Assembly (NCBI GenBank): GCA_037178625.1
Contig: JAWZXG010000042.1
Coordinates: 1-64,000 of the forward strand
DNA: 64,000 nt
Direction: 5' to 3'
Source of the DNA: Skeletonema tropicum
Lineage: Eukaryota; Bacillariophyta; Thalassiosirophyceae; Thalassiosirales; Thalassiosiraceae
Every line of letters starts with the position of its first letter. Position 1 is the stretch's first letter. Position numbers and translations under genes: made by a program. The notes under the pieces are model-generated. The model was not told the origin of the DNA and made no database searches. It saw only the letters and a list, made by a program, of their open reading frames with translations. Positions 1-11,440 of the stretch are shown here, in pieces.

Positions 1-1022
1 CGTTTCATCTACTAGAACAATCCTATCTGTAGTAATGTGACAGGAGAGGTTCACATCTCTCGCAGCATGTGTTTATTTGGTGGTACAAATCATCAATGTG
101 TCAATTTGCGTCGAGAGTCGAGAGCTATCATTGGCGAGGTCATGTGTGTCATTTTTGTCGGAGGGAAGTCTCAAAATCTATCTGCACTACTGTTATTCGC
201 TTTGATAAGAAGTAGTAGTACTTTATGCGGAAGGACAATGAAAGCAACAAGTAGAGATGAGGACGAATGATCGACCGAGTGATGTGTATTGGAACTGATC
301 GTGACGTACACACTTGTTGGGTGGATCTCAAGAGGGAGAGCATAAGATCAAGCTAGAGCATGGAATTGAACTTATTATTTACATCTGACAAAACGTGAGA
401 CACATTATCTAAAATCTCATTCCTACGACCTACGGAGACGGAAGCGCCAATTCCCAATCATCCCGTCTCTCTATCTAGGGAGACAGCAAATAATGTGCCA
501 TAAGACACGCGACAGCGATGGTCGCAACTTGAGAGCAGGCCCTGCTCGACTGCTCAAACTAAACTTGCCGTATTTGTTCCTCCCTGCTAGTGAAGGCCTT
601 ACGTCAAGAGTCTCTGCTTGGTCCGAGTTGCGGTGGATGTTTGGACGGTAGCTGTGTAGCTTGCGATACGCCTTGCGAAGAGAGTGCCTCTACATGAACT
701 ACAAAGCACTGTTTTTAGAAATAGGAAACAAAACAAAGATTCATTAGAGATACAAAATACAAAGAGACAGCAAACAAACACAACAAAGATTTAAAAATAT
801 TGGTGGGGATGCTTTTCAACGAGATCGAACGGTAGTTTAGCGACGGATTTATGGTCTAGCAAACCCTAAAGGAACTGTGCCAATCTTTCCCTGAGGAGGA
901 CGGACACTCTGTTTAAGCCTCTCAGCACCTCCGAAGGCCGCCGTGACCAACCTTGGAAACCGACCGTTACTATCTCTCTCGGAACCCCAAATCGAGTACA
1001 CCCGAAGGCGCAAAGAAAAGCT
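1..1022. other. Intergenic, no supported gene
   Basis: I see no convincing coding region on either strand. Open frames here are short, start at non-ATG codons or have no recognisable domain. Composition is ordinary. Confidence 0.5.
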
Positions 1023-1215
1023 GGGCCAATTTATTAATCGCCGGCTAACCTCGGCGATGGGCCTTATTTGTATAGCACCGGCTTTGCCTCGGTGCTGGGA
1101 CTGAGCCCTGGGCCAATTTGTATAGCACCGGCTTCCACGGTGCTGGGCCAATTTGTATAGCACCGGCTTCCACGGTGCTGGGCCAACTTGTATAGCGCCG
1201 GCTTTCCTCGGCGCT
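1023..1215. repeat. Array of five short hairpin repeats with compensatory base changes
   Basis: Five 7-bp-stem palindromes lie at 1037-1058, 1074-1096, 1124-1144, 1159-1179 and 1194-1215. The core is AGCACCG, a 7-9 nt loop beginning GCT, then CGGTGCT. Units three and four are a perfect 35-bp direct repeat (spacer GGGCCAATTTGTAT). Unit five has AGCGCCG/CGGCGCT and unit one ATCGCCG/CGGCGAT, so base changes in one arm are matched in the other. A long minus-strand open frame (849-1607) crosses the array but begins at a non-ATG codon and looks like a by-product of the repeat. Function unknown. Confidence 0.8.
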
Positions 1216-3771
1216 GAAGTTGTTGCTCGATCAGCCATTAAAACCGGACAGGGGATCATGAATCGGTTGTAACTCACCTGTGTAATCATCGGACATCGGC
1301 TGCAGTCGTTAGCGGCGGAGCCTGCTTCAAGGCGGCGGCGATGCTTGCGGGTGAACACTGTTGGGAGGCAGCGGTAGTATAGAAAGCGGCCGGCCAGCGG
1401 AGGGCGGAGAGTTGGCCGACATGGTGGTTTGGTAGCGAATGATGTTGACGGTTTGCTCGGTGAAAAATTATGAGAGCAGTGGCATGTGGCTTGCGACAGC
1501 CGACAGCGTTTTGTCATCCATGATTGAATGAATGGCTGTGAGAGACCCACATGACGCTGTCTGTCAGCATGATTGAATGAATGACTCTCAGTCCTTTCGG
1601 TCGGCATGATTGAACGTTGTGGGCGTCATGATTGAATGAACGTTGTGGTTGCTAATCTTGCCCTCGATGATTTTTTGGTCAAGGATCGGACAGTCGAGTA
1701 CCGAGTGTGTTAAACAAGTTGAAGTTGGAATCATCACATTTTCGGCATTACCTTACTTATCTATTCGTTCGTTCTTATGATGATACCGTGCTGTCAGGAT
1801 TATTTCGAACATCAAGAACAACTTTGACAGCCAACTATAATGCTGCAGCCACCACCATTGATATGAGGCCGCCGCGTCTGCCACAAACAACAAACAACAA
1901 ATCAGCGTGTTACAAGATTGCTATGACGGCCATCAATGACTCATGCAACAAGGGATTGGCATTAGCCATTGATGTGTTATGCCGTTCCTTCCCTTCTATC
2001 TTCATTTTCCTCTTTATTGCTCAGATGAAACACGAGTTTAACAAGCTTGATATTAAAAGTTTTATGGCCGAAACAATACAATTCTACTGCCGTCTATACT
2101 TGTCAACACAAGAGCTCCTTCACTTCCCATCCAGAACTCTGTCAATGATACCAATAATCATGACAGTTATTGTACACGACAAGCAATCAAAGCCAAAAGC
2201 ACACAGCTATTTAATCAAATAAGAGGATATCGAATGGTTGTAAAAGCTTTAACAAGGTCATTTATGTTGTGATCTTGATCCATGGCACTAATCTCAAACT
2301 TGCTACTTCTATCTCCTACACGATAACAACTTCTTCGCCCCCCTCACGAACGATGGATCATCTTCGGTCCCTGAACACTCTTCTATTACTAGACTATCCG
2401 ATGATTTGACAATAATTGACGAGCCAGCGTCATCTCAACCCTCGAGGAACCGCCGATAAGATACCCCTTATTGTCTAACGTCGCAGCGTGGCTTCATTAC
2501 GCACACAACGGCACAACAACTCACCACTGTACCACACGAGGAGCGTGGGGATAAACAGCAAATAGGTCGAGGCGTCTGTTACAATAGAAATACAATGATA
2601 CAGTGGAGAAATGCGTTGTCGCGGTGTTGTGCGTTTCAGGTGATAAGCTGGCTTTCCCATAAGGTAGGAGCTTTGTGTCAATCTTGAAACAATAACAAAC
2701 AACACTTCACATCCATTGAATTGGAATGATGGTGTTTAGTAGGTGTAGATGTGTGCATGTAGGCATGGACATGGAATTGTACGACTTTCGTAATAATAAT
2801 ACTAACAACTTCAATTTATTTCAAGCTTATTGCTCTCTCTAGATAGTGCAGTGCCGTCTACAACATCATCATAGTCAGTCTTTCTATTCGCTTCGCATTA
2901 CTTGCCTATGAGTATATGAGCTGTGTTATTACTCTGGAATATGAACACATTTAGTAAGATGTACCTCTAGCCACTAGTAGTCTAGAGCAGATGCACGCTG
3001 CATGAATGTAGTCTCTCGGCCTGGTGCTAATGAAGTGAGACGTGACGGACGGCGAAGAAGAAAATATTTGACGCATGATCAAGTGCAGAGGAAAGAGTGT
3101 CACTACCCATTGTATCTACTTTACGCTGTGAATACTGTACGATATCGATATGTTGTGGCACACAGTTGAGACGACTAACAGCAGGCATAGGTGGTATCTT
3201 TGTTCAGCAAAGGAGGGATCGGCTTACCTACCTATCCCACATCGGAGGAGTATAGAAGATACAGAGTCGTCTCATCGCAGCTGCACTTGAGATATACTCT
3301 TGGGATGGAAAGCAGTCTACTACTTGGACGTTGAATTTTGGTAGATGTACATAGACGTAGATGTATTATGGTGGAATACTGGTGGTGGTGGCAACGCTTC
3401 CAAGCCGATTGCGTCGTAATCTATAAGTTGTTGAAAGATTATTAGACTCTCTCTCACTCTCTCTCAGCCTCAGCCTCAGCCTCAGCTATCAAGCCAGGCA
3501 GATACAGAGTGACAAGTGGAATTGAGAAAAATGTTGAAGCCATCGGAAATGAAAGCTTCCCTTCCCGCCACATTTGAACGGGAAATTTGAGAAAATCTAG
3601 GCAAAGTGGTGAAAGCAACAGAGGAACCAATATCTAAAAAGGCGCAAGAATTTAAATCGAGGCCAGTCTGTCTTCATTGTGCGTCAGTCGTCACTCTGCT
3701 ACTCGGAGTTGTCATCATCATCTTCTTTTCACCTCAAGCCACAAAATCAAAATATAGCAGCTTCCTCGACG
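1216..3771. other. Intergenic, short repeats only
   Basis: Four loose copies of CATGATTGAATGAA or a close variant lie between 1518 and 1640. A CCTCAG microsatellite lies near 3465-3487. A plus-strand open frame at 1707-2222 starts with GTG and has no recognisable domain, so I do not call it. The last few hundred bases before 3772 are presumably promoter and 5' leader of the heat-shock-factor gene; I see no motif I can name. Confidence 0.5.
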
Positions 3772-4709
3772 ATGGCATCCTCCCGATCATCCACAGCCGA
3801 CGACGTTGCAAGTAGCAGAGTGATAGCGAATAGCATCACAATCGGTAATATTATGAATGTCAATATATCCCCCATAACTTCGCCTGCTGCCACTGTGAAA
3901 CGCACCGACACAAAAGATCAGCTCATCACATTTCCGTACAAACTCTACGAGATGCTCGAGTATGCATGCGATTCTGAATCCAACTCGGCATGCTCTTGGA
4001 CGGCCGATGGTGGTGCATTTGTAATCGTCGATAGAGATGTCATGATGGAAGAGCTTGTACCAAAGTTCTTTCGACAGACCAAGTTCCGATCTTTTGTAAG
4101 TTGTGTGTGCGATGTGTGAATACACATGATATGATGTGCTTTTTGATATGATGTGATATTCATTAAATATATCCCCTTTACTTTAAATAGACGCGACAGC
4201 TAAACCTTTGGGGCTTTGAGCGCAATGGTACGATGTGGCGACACACACTCGGACTCTTCCGTCGAGAAAAGACACATTTACTCGGTCAGATGCATCGTAA
4301 TGCCGTCAAGTCGAGAGGACCATCAACAGCCGCCAAGCTATGCAATTCTCGAGCTATCTCTTCCTCATCACCTACCAACAAGTGTGATGGTGAGGAGACC
4401 AACATTAGTCAGTTCCCTGTCACTCCCACTCCCGTCGCTGTTGGCTCAGTGTTTGATTACTTCAGCAAGCCGGCGACCAATCCCTCTGATCAGGAAGCCA
4501 TCGCTTTGTCAGCTGATTTTTCACAGTCTTACAGTAGTGACGAGACTGCTTCTACTCAAGAAAGTGATGATACCAAGTCGCAAACTATTGATGGGATGCA
4601 CGAAGGGGCTGACAATACCTTGTCGTGCACAAATGATGATTTACTAAGTCTCGCAGCCAGTCTCTTCGAGCGGAAGGAGGAGGAGGATATCCCTTCAACT
4701 CTTTGTTGA
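3772..4709 (+). CDS. Heat shock factor (HSF)-type transcription factor, two exons
   Basis: Exons are 3772-4095 and 4191-4709, with a 95-bp GT-AG intron (donor GTAAGT, acceptor AATAG). The spliced protein is about 280 aa. Residues about 50-145 form an HSF winged-helix DNA-binding domain: FPYKLYEML, then a tryptophan (CSW) and GGAFVIVD, LVPKFF, and FRSF joined across the intron to TRQLNLWGFER, the classic recognition-helix region. The intron falls inside this conserved motif, which confirms the join. The C-terminal half is Ser/Thr/Asp-rich and acidic, a plausible activation region. I see no clear heptad-repeat trimerisation domain, so it may be one of the many short diatom HSF-like regulators. 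The start at 3772 is preferred to an upstream in-frame ATG at 3679 because the conserved part begins later. The exact start is uncertain. Confidence 0.9.
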
Positions 4710-5019
4710 AAATCTACATGAAAGTCTCAGCTACCCACAAGATTATTGCATCTCACACACTCCCCACATTGCCATTTTGGTTGAATTGAAATACATCTCT
4801 CAACAGTTCCATACCTCGAAGATTTGTAGTCTTCAAGAACACATAATGTAAAATAAAAGAAGAGTCACCCATGAAAATACCTCTCCCGTTCTATGTGACT
4901 TCAGCTTAATGTGACAATTATATAGTCCATCTTTCTTATCTCAAGTTAGGGTTAGGGATAGGTGGTTTTCAGCCATTGTGGCAACCACGCCTATTCATCT
5001 CCCATACGACAAGGTCCAG
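4710..5019. other. Convergent intergenic spacer
   Basis: Non-coding spacer between the 3' ends of the HSF gene (plus) and the kinase-like gene (minus). It contains a short TTAGGGTTAGGG stretch near 4946-4957, too short to be called telomeric. Confidence 0.5.
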
Positions 5020-7089
5020 TCACAGGAGGAAGTGTGCTTGTTCGTCTTTTACTTCAATACCACAGTGTCCCAATCTTGTGGTTTGATTCGCTGTCGTGGT
5101 CCTGCAAATGTATATAACAGCGGTGGCGATGAAATACACACTGATCTCAAAGAAAAGCCTGGCAAGGGATACCACTATGAATACTTTGTCCAGAACGAGT
5201 GGCCCCTCCCCTATGCCTGTGTTCCACAAAAGACGTTTAAACATTGATACATCTCTATTCACAATAACGTTGATCCCAACTCTATCTTCTTCAACTTTTC
5301 TTCCAACATTACGCACCACTTCCAACGAGGAAGGTCTATCTTCAATCCTAAGCGCTCTACACCTCACAACCATCTCACTCAACGCCTCATACGCCGGATG
5401 ATCCCCACCCTTATCAGCTGCCTCTCTTGGCAATGGGGGCATCTCCCCCCTTTTAATTTCATCATCAAAATGCCTCGTATTGTAAAATGGAGCCTCCCCA
5501 TCACTCAAGAGGAAGAAGAATATACCACCTAATGCAAAGGTGTCAATTCGTTCATTTACATCGATGCACCCGATGAATCGATTTGGGGGATGCCATCGTG
5601 ATCCTCGGGTATTTTTGTCACAGCCGTCGAATTGGAAGGGGCATGTGTTGTTTTGGTTGTCCCAGTGAAGGAATCTGCCTCGATTAAAGTCGTTAATTTG
5701 TAGTATTGGAAGGTTGTTGTTGTTGTCGTTTCTACTGCCATACTGTCCCTCCTTACTCCGATCAGACTGAGGATAAAACATCAAAAACTGACTTGGATTC
5801 AAATCCAAATGAGCAAACGTCGGTTTACCAAATTGATACATTTGCACCTGATACAATCCACGTGCCACCTGTAATGCCAACCGTAGTTTGTCCAGTGGGT
5901 CAATTGTTTCTCCAGGGTGTTCTTCTGGATAGGAAGTGACGTAGTCCATTAGTGTTCCGGGTGCAACGGGGGCGAATGTGGCGGTGTGGCAGTGACTATA
6001 TATAGGCATGATGTGATTCCATGATGATGATGATGAAGTGGAAGAAGCAGTGACAACCGCAGACTTCTCTGATTGGAGCAATGAATCTAATTGTGGATTT
6101 CCTTCCGTCCCAGCAACAATGGCATCCAAAAGATACAATTCCAACTTATCCTGATCAAACTGCCTCGTAAACTTGGCAGTCTTAAAAATCGCAGTCTCTC
6201 CACTGTGAAGAGATGTCGCTTTCCATACACTGTTGGCTCCACCTACTGCGAGGAGGTCTATGACTTCCCCACGAGTGGAATAGTCCCTGTCGAACATTTG
6301 ATCGTCGAATCCAATTGAGTGAATGTCATTGCAAGTTGGATGGATTGTTGTTCGTGATTCGATAGAGCGGGATGGTCGACAGGAGGAGGAGGAGGAGGAG
6401 GAGGTTGTTGCTGCACTGACGTCTTCTTTGTCAAAAGTGTCATCTTCATTAGTATCATCGTCATCTTGTTGTGTCTTGCTCCGTCGTCGCGATCTAATGA
6501 TTGGGATAGAGTCCTCACTGTACTTTGTGAAACTTGGAAGGAGGTCTTCGTCACATCCGTTGATATGGAAGCATACTGCTTTCGGATAATACCGTGAGGA
6601 CGGTTGTTGGATTATTCTTTGCCTGTTGGTGGTGTTCTTTTTTCTATTCCGTCTTACTAAAGAAGTTTCCTGCTGCGGTTCCACATCATCATCATTATGA
6701 TATCGTGTACTATTATACAATTGAGTCTTTTGAATCCCCTTCCGCTTACTCCTCCATCGTTGTTGCTGTTCCCTCCGCCGTCGCATCTTCAACTTGTGTC
6801 TCCTCGCCACCTCCTTTGATAAAATTGGCGCATCACTAATATTATTCGAAGGAAAGTCATTCCGCCCAGTGTTCTTGACAACTTGAGCAACGATGATCAT
6901 ATTTAGAGCGAAGGTCATTAGGGCGAATGAGAGGCAGAGGAATATTTGACCTCTTTGGAGGATGCGTTGGAGGCGCCTTTTGGAGTGGACGAGCCGTTCG
7001 TTGTTGGCAGCGTCACCGGCAGCGCTGGATGAGCTGTGACCATCTTCTCTTGTGCTGCTGGTGGTTGGCCGCAGCATGGTGTGTAGCAT
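5020..7089 (-). CDS. Membrane-anchored protein-kinase-like protein
   Basis: A 689-aa single-exon protein. Residues about 49-71 are a hydrophobic membrane anchor preceded by Arg/Lys, suggesting a type II protein. A long Arg/Lys- and Ser/Asp-rich linker follows. The kinase-like domain spans roughly 275-625: a VGGANSVWKA nucleotide-loop-like segment, an AIFK lysine (K303), a catalytic-loop-like HLDLN (H427, D429, N431), DFN (D467) in place of the usual DFG, a short activation segment with RWHPPN, and a late RPSS arginine. The Asp of HLD and of DFN are both kept, so activity is possible but the family is divergent. A second hydrophobic stretch near the C-terminus (about 640-665) could be another membrane helix or intron read-through. 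The start ATG at 7089 is the first in frame. Substrate unknown. Confidence 0.75.
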   Translation of the reverse strand: MLHTMLRPTTSSTREDGHSSSSAAGDAANNERLVHSKRRLQRILQRGQIFLCLSFALMTFALNMIIVAQVVKNTGRNDFPSNNISDAPILSKEVARRHKLKMRRRREQQQRWRSKRKGIQKTQLYNSTRYHNDDDVEPQQETSLVRRNRKKNTTNRQRIIQQPSSRYYPKAVCFHINGCDEDLLPSFTKYSEDSIPIIRSRRRSKTQQDDDDTNEDDTFDKEDVSAATTSSSSSSSCRPSRSIESRTTIHPTCNDIHSIGFDDQMFDRDYSTRGEVIDLLAVGGANSVWKATSLHSGETAIFKTAKFTRQFDQDKLELYLLDAIVAGTEGNPQLDSLLQSEKSAVVTASSTSSSSSWNHIMPIYSHCHTATFAPVAPGTLMDYVTSYPEEHPGETIDPLDKLRLALQVARGLYQVQMYQFGKPTFAHLDLNPSQFLMFYPQSDRSKEGQYGSRNDNNNNLPILQINDFNRGRFLHWDNQNNTCPFQFDGCDKNTRGSRWHPPNRFIGCIDVNERIDTFALGGIFFFLLSDGEAPFYNTRHFDDEIKRGEMPPLPREAADKGGDHPAYEALSEMVVRCRALRIEDRPSSLEVVRNVGRKVEEDRVGINVIVNRDVSMFKRLLWNTGIGEGPLVLDKVFIVVSLARLFFEISVYFIATAVIYICRTTTANQTTRLGHCGIEVKDEQAHFLL

Positions 7090-8885
7090 ATAGCTGCAGT
7101 AATAGATATGGTATATGGGCTGTATGGTAATGTGGTCACATATAAGGCTGATTGAAGCTCATACGAAGCCGTGTTGACAGAGTATGGACATCATCATCGT
7201 GCTACTCAATCTGAATCTGCTATGAAAGAACAAATTTGTGAGAAGGATTTCGTATCATGGGCCATGGGCTCTTTTCTCATTTTGAAGATTTGCAAAGCGG
7301 CACCACCACCACTTTTGAACCACATACACACACGGCACGCGCACACGGCGGCGCGCGCGCGGGCGGGCGGTGGCACACCCACACACAGTTGCTTTTCTTG
7401 TTTACAATATCAGTACTACGTAGGTTACCGTGTAGCAAAGAAATAACCTAAAGACCCACCCTACATACTTATATAAGTAGGATCTTCTGTCATAACTGGA
7501 AGTCCTCTTCAGAGGGACTCTTATGATCCTATGTACCTATCTAGGGTGCTAAAGACCTACAATACTTACACACAGGATTGGATGGTGGCGTGAAGACATC
7601 CTAGTCAAAAGGGTTTTCTCTGGCGTGGCAACCTCAAAAGCAAAATCGGCTGCGGAAGTAGCTAGAGAGATCAGCTGACCCACCCTACCATGGAACGAAG
7701 CATCTCATACTGACCCCCGGAAGCATTATGGAAACATCAACACTCCATCTTGATGAAAGAGATTCCATCTACTTAATGATATTGTGCGCAATCGGAATGA
7801 AAATGACACGCTTTCTCAACTACTTCAGAAATGTATTGCATTTGCACTCATACATTCGTAATCCAACCGTACCCCGTGAATGCTGAAACTTTGCTCCATA
7901 CGAAATCATTCTAACGCAAGCAACATTTTGTGGATCAGTCTAATCTAAGATCTATGTCTTCAACGCAGAGATAAGCCAATGTCCCCTCAAATCTGCAACG
8001 TTGCCTTGGCATATACACCACTTATTCCAGTACTCATTGTGTCTCTCCAATATGTAACAATTGTGTCTCTCCTAGATAGAACGATGTTCACTCAAACTAT
8101 CATTCTTCTGTATTGACGACAATTTTCCAAGAGTCCTTCAACCCGACGTGCAAACACTAGGCTTTACAGCGCAAGCTGCTAAATCACCCTGACTCGCCGG
8201 ACCTCTTGGCGCAGCAGTTCAAGGACTAAGCTGACGCGTCGATGCACAATATCTCAACCAACCGGTTCCAGACAATTGCTCTTTGCTTTGCTTCAAATCA
8301 AACTGGGAGCACAAGGATAGGTAGTCATTCCCTTTTGACCACAGACACAGAGACGCCAACTTCACTGAAGGAAGTCACATCCTTTGTCTCTGCCGAGCTA
8401 TATTATAGTCTTACTTGACATGCACAGCACAGAACACTAACTGTGCACTAACACATCCCTGTTCAGGACAAGCACGGAATACCATATCCGATCCAAATCC
8501 AATGACCTTCCAATGACCCCATACTTTATTTTTGATTCCGCTGTAGAGAGATTCTGTGAAAAAGGTATCTTTCATTGTGGCAAACTGCTTCATTTGGCAA
8601 CAATAGTAAAGATGAATTCTCCGAATCTTCAAGCCAAGGGCATTTTGTACTGGCTCCTTTGTATGTAGAAATATTTTATCCCTTGAAAGATACCTTCTGC
8701 TTGGTACTACTTATTAGCGTCTTTATCGGTCGCGACCTGCTGCCTTTGCCTACTCTCTACTTTTACGACCAGCCTTCACAACTCAAACTCCTCATCTCAC
8801 GAGAGAGCAATCATCTCCCCAGATGTACTTCATTTTTTATTCCCTTCACGACTACTTCTTTCCCTCCACACATCACCTCGACAAT
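7090..8885. other. Intergenic region with a CA/CG-rich tract
   Basis: No supported gene. A low-complexity CA then GC/CG run lies at about 7326-7386. The doublet TGTGTCTCTCC occurs twice near 8039-8075. Minus-strand open frame 8411-8632 has no recognisable domain. The region just upstream of 8886 is presumably leader and promoter of the next gene. Confidence 0.45.
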
Positions 8886-9395
8886 ATGTGCAAGAACAAC
8901 GTGACCTCAACAAGGAACGCTGACTCTGCTGATGACGCCCTCAACGAAGATTATGCGACAGCTTTGATCGCTTTGACCGCCACAACCACAACGAAAGGTG
9001 CGGCATCAAACGATGGAGCTCCAAAGAAAGTGATCGACACAAGGAATCTCAGCGAACAAGACCTCAAAGCCCTCAAGAAACAAGATCCTTTTCTATACTA
9101 CTCCATTCCTCGTCCAGTCCGTCGACGCAGCGCAGCTGATGTGACGACTCGGCGTCATCAGGAGTCTGGTAGCTGTAGTCGACGAGCCTCATGTCCTTCT
9201 CGGGTCGAGTCATCTTCGTCGACTATGGTAGAAAGGAAGAGCCGTATATCGTTCGAATGCCATACAGATTTGGTATTAGAAGACTTTATGGGCGATACAG
9301 AACTATACTTATGGGAAGGGGACGAGGCTGATCTCGATATCGATGCATTGTTTGATCAGCTGTTTCTCTCGTACGAACGGCAGCAACAGCAGTAA
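8886..9395 (+). CDS. Small conserved-looking hypothetical protein with QDPFLYYSIP motif
   Basis: About 169 aa from the ATG at 8886; the open frame extends 63 nt upstream with another ATG at 8823. Features are a Thr/Ala-rich N-terminus, then LSEQDLKALKKQDPFLYYSIP, a basic stretch PVRRR, a Ser/Arg region, RKSRISFECH and an acidic C-terminus ending in a Gln run. The 'LKKQDPFxYYSIP' and 'RISFE' segments resemble short motifs I associate with small diatom-specific proteins, but I cannot name the family or function. No signal peptide or membrane segment is evident. Alternating hydrophilic composition and lack of internal stops support a real gene. Confidence 0.65.
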   Translation: MCKNNVTSTRNADSADDALNEDYATALIALTATTTTKGAASNDGAPKKVIDTRNLSEQDLKALKKQDPFLYYSIPRPVRRRSAADVTTRRHQESGSCSRRASCPSRVESSSSTMVERKSRISFECHTDLVLEDFMGDTELYLWEGDEADLDIDALFDQLFLSYERQQQQ

Positions 9396-9895
9396 TACTG
9401 TGTCGCAAGACTGATTAGTGTAGTTAACGATCGATTTGCAACACACCGTTTTTGATTATGAACGTCTCGAGTTTTTTAGTGTAGAGATTAGATTTTAAGA
9501 AACATACATAAAGAGGGAGAACATTTTAGATCTTGTACGAAGACTGCAAACTTTAGTCAAGCTTCCAGTGACTTGCGACTTCGAACATTGGAGAGCGATC
9601 ATGCTGCAAGAGTGTACACGAGTAAGTGTCGAGATTACGTTCGAGGTGCTGCTATGTTGAAATGCTCTCTAGCTACGTAACAGTTCGGTGTCTCTCTCTT
9701 GGTATTCTCTTGTACAATTGTACTCAGTAGATAATGGTCTTAAGCTATTTTACGTTATTGCTCTCTCTAGAAAAGTGAGCTTGTCAGAAATGCCTGTGTT
9801 TGTGCGTGTCTGCATTTATGACTCTAATGACCGATGACTCTGGTTCGTGACCCCACTACTTGTCATGACTTGTTCGTAGTTAGTTGTTCCTTCGA

Positions 9896-11440
9896 TATCA
9901 CGGGTTCTAAGCCTCCCGGTCTAAGTTCAAAAGTAGGAGTATCAACGTAGGAATAGTACATAACAGGTGATATGACTATCGCTACGACATTTGTTAACCC
10001 TTACTAACCAAAACAGGCAAAAATCAATATATTTTCTTGACGGGCTAATTATCGCCAAACACTTTTTCATCTCCACTCAACATCACCAAGATGAGGAGCA
10101 CCGGCACCATGGTGTGTTTGCGTCCTATGGTGATATAATGTCCCATCTTGATATACTGGTGAACTTTTTTGGCAACGAACTCTACACCCATATTGTAGTT
10201 CATTACTAAAAAAGTTCACCAGTATACAATAACGTCGAATTAATTCTCGTCGACATATTTTATCGCTAGAAATTTCCCCTCGACGACACAGTCTGCCGCT
10301 GCCATATTTATCCAAAAGAGAGGCAGTAGGGTGTGCCATCACTCCGCCCTGCCCCTTCCAATCGACAACCAAACATATATTATTCGTAGGTTATGCTTAT
10401 CGCCACAGTAATCACCGTATTCACCAAGAATATAAGTGATCTAGCCACACCATCATCAAAAGCCACCTGTCGCCTTGTTGCGACCGACACTCTCACCAAA
10501 GGATGCATCACAGAGGGAACGAAGCCCTGAAACTTATGCCCCAGTTATAATATGATATAGAGCGAATGATTGGGGGGCATAAACCTGATAAAAAGAGTCT
10601 TATTGTCTCCTTGAAGCGACGAGTCAATAATTACAAAAAACTCGTCTCAAATGGGCATAATAACCACCATCAATTGTTGTATACAGCCACCAATAATTCC
10701 AAAACACATCCAAAACAGAACTAACAAATCATTGCGGTAATAATATACATTGGTATTGTTTGGAGTAGTGTTTTCAATCGGATAATATTAAATATTATTT
10801 GGTACAATAAATTACAAAAAAATGTAGGCCTCTACACCATGATTAATATGACATCTAACACCTATATTGCGGCTGCTGAAGCGTGTATACCCCCCCGACA
10901 TCCTCTTTCATGTTGAGAGTTGAAGAATTGTGTTTGCATTGTTGTTATGGACTGTTTATATGGTTGATTGTTGCATATTAATTATGTGAAACATCACATA
11001 TCCGATCACATGTGCGCCTGGGTAATAATAAATAGAGGGAGCACTCTCATACGTGGGGCACGACCTCGGAAGTCAATATTATGTTGCAGATGAGATATGT
11101 AAAGTAGGGGACCTTGTAGTGCAGAGAATCATTGCCAAAAGGATCATATCACAGGTGGACGAAGATGACCAATTTTCATATCGTTGATGGCGAGTACAAT
11201 AACTCAACGACGGCATCTACCTCGACAAAGGAACGCCTCCATAATATACCCAATAGTAATGGAGAGCGATATTGGTGCGTATATTGGTTATATTTGAAGC
11301 GTGTGCATTGTTGGGGCCGACGGTAGGAGCGGCAGCTTCATGGTTGATGTCAAAAAGTGCAGCATTAGGTACGACTTACAGGTAGTATGTACGTTCTACG
11401 AAGATTTGAATTCCTACGTAGGCCTTAGAACCCGTGACCG
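9896..11440. mobile_element. Nested TIR element inside the LTR, no transposase seen
   Basis: This 1545-bp insertion is flanked by TCGA at 9892-9895 and 11441-11444. Its ends are inverted copies of (A/G)TCACGGGTTCTAAG, with GGCCTTAGAACCCGTG at the right end. The uninterrupted target sequence is visible in the other LTR near 16332-16337. I find no open frame resembling a transposase, so it is probably non-autonomous. It contains a 19-bp perfect hairpin (10152-10226). Confidence 0.75.
10152..10226. repeat. Long perfect hairpin
   Basis: TATACTGGTGAACTTTTTT at 10152-10170 is repeated as its exact reverse complement at 10208-10226. The 37-nt loop continues partial pairing (GAACT/AGTTC). It lies within the nested insertion. 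It could be a tiny MITE or a fold-back transcript. Confidence 0.85.

Noticed and set aside
1023..1215. CRISPR array
   Set aside because: Spacers are identical or very short, units are palindromic and there are no cas genes; the context is eukaryotic.
849..1607. 252-codon minus-strand open frame with a repeated Tyr-Thr-Asn-Trp phrase
   Set aside because: It starts at a non-ATG codon and its repeats come from the DNA hairpin array; no domain.
1707..2222. 171-codon plus-strand open frame
   Set aside because: GTG start, no recognisable domain, low-complexity middle part; could be chance.
4940..4965. Telomere repeat
   Set aside because: Only two TTAGGG units are present.
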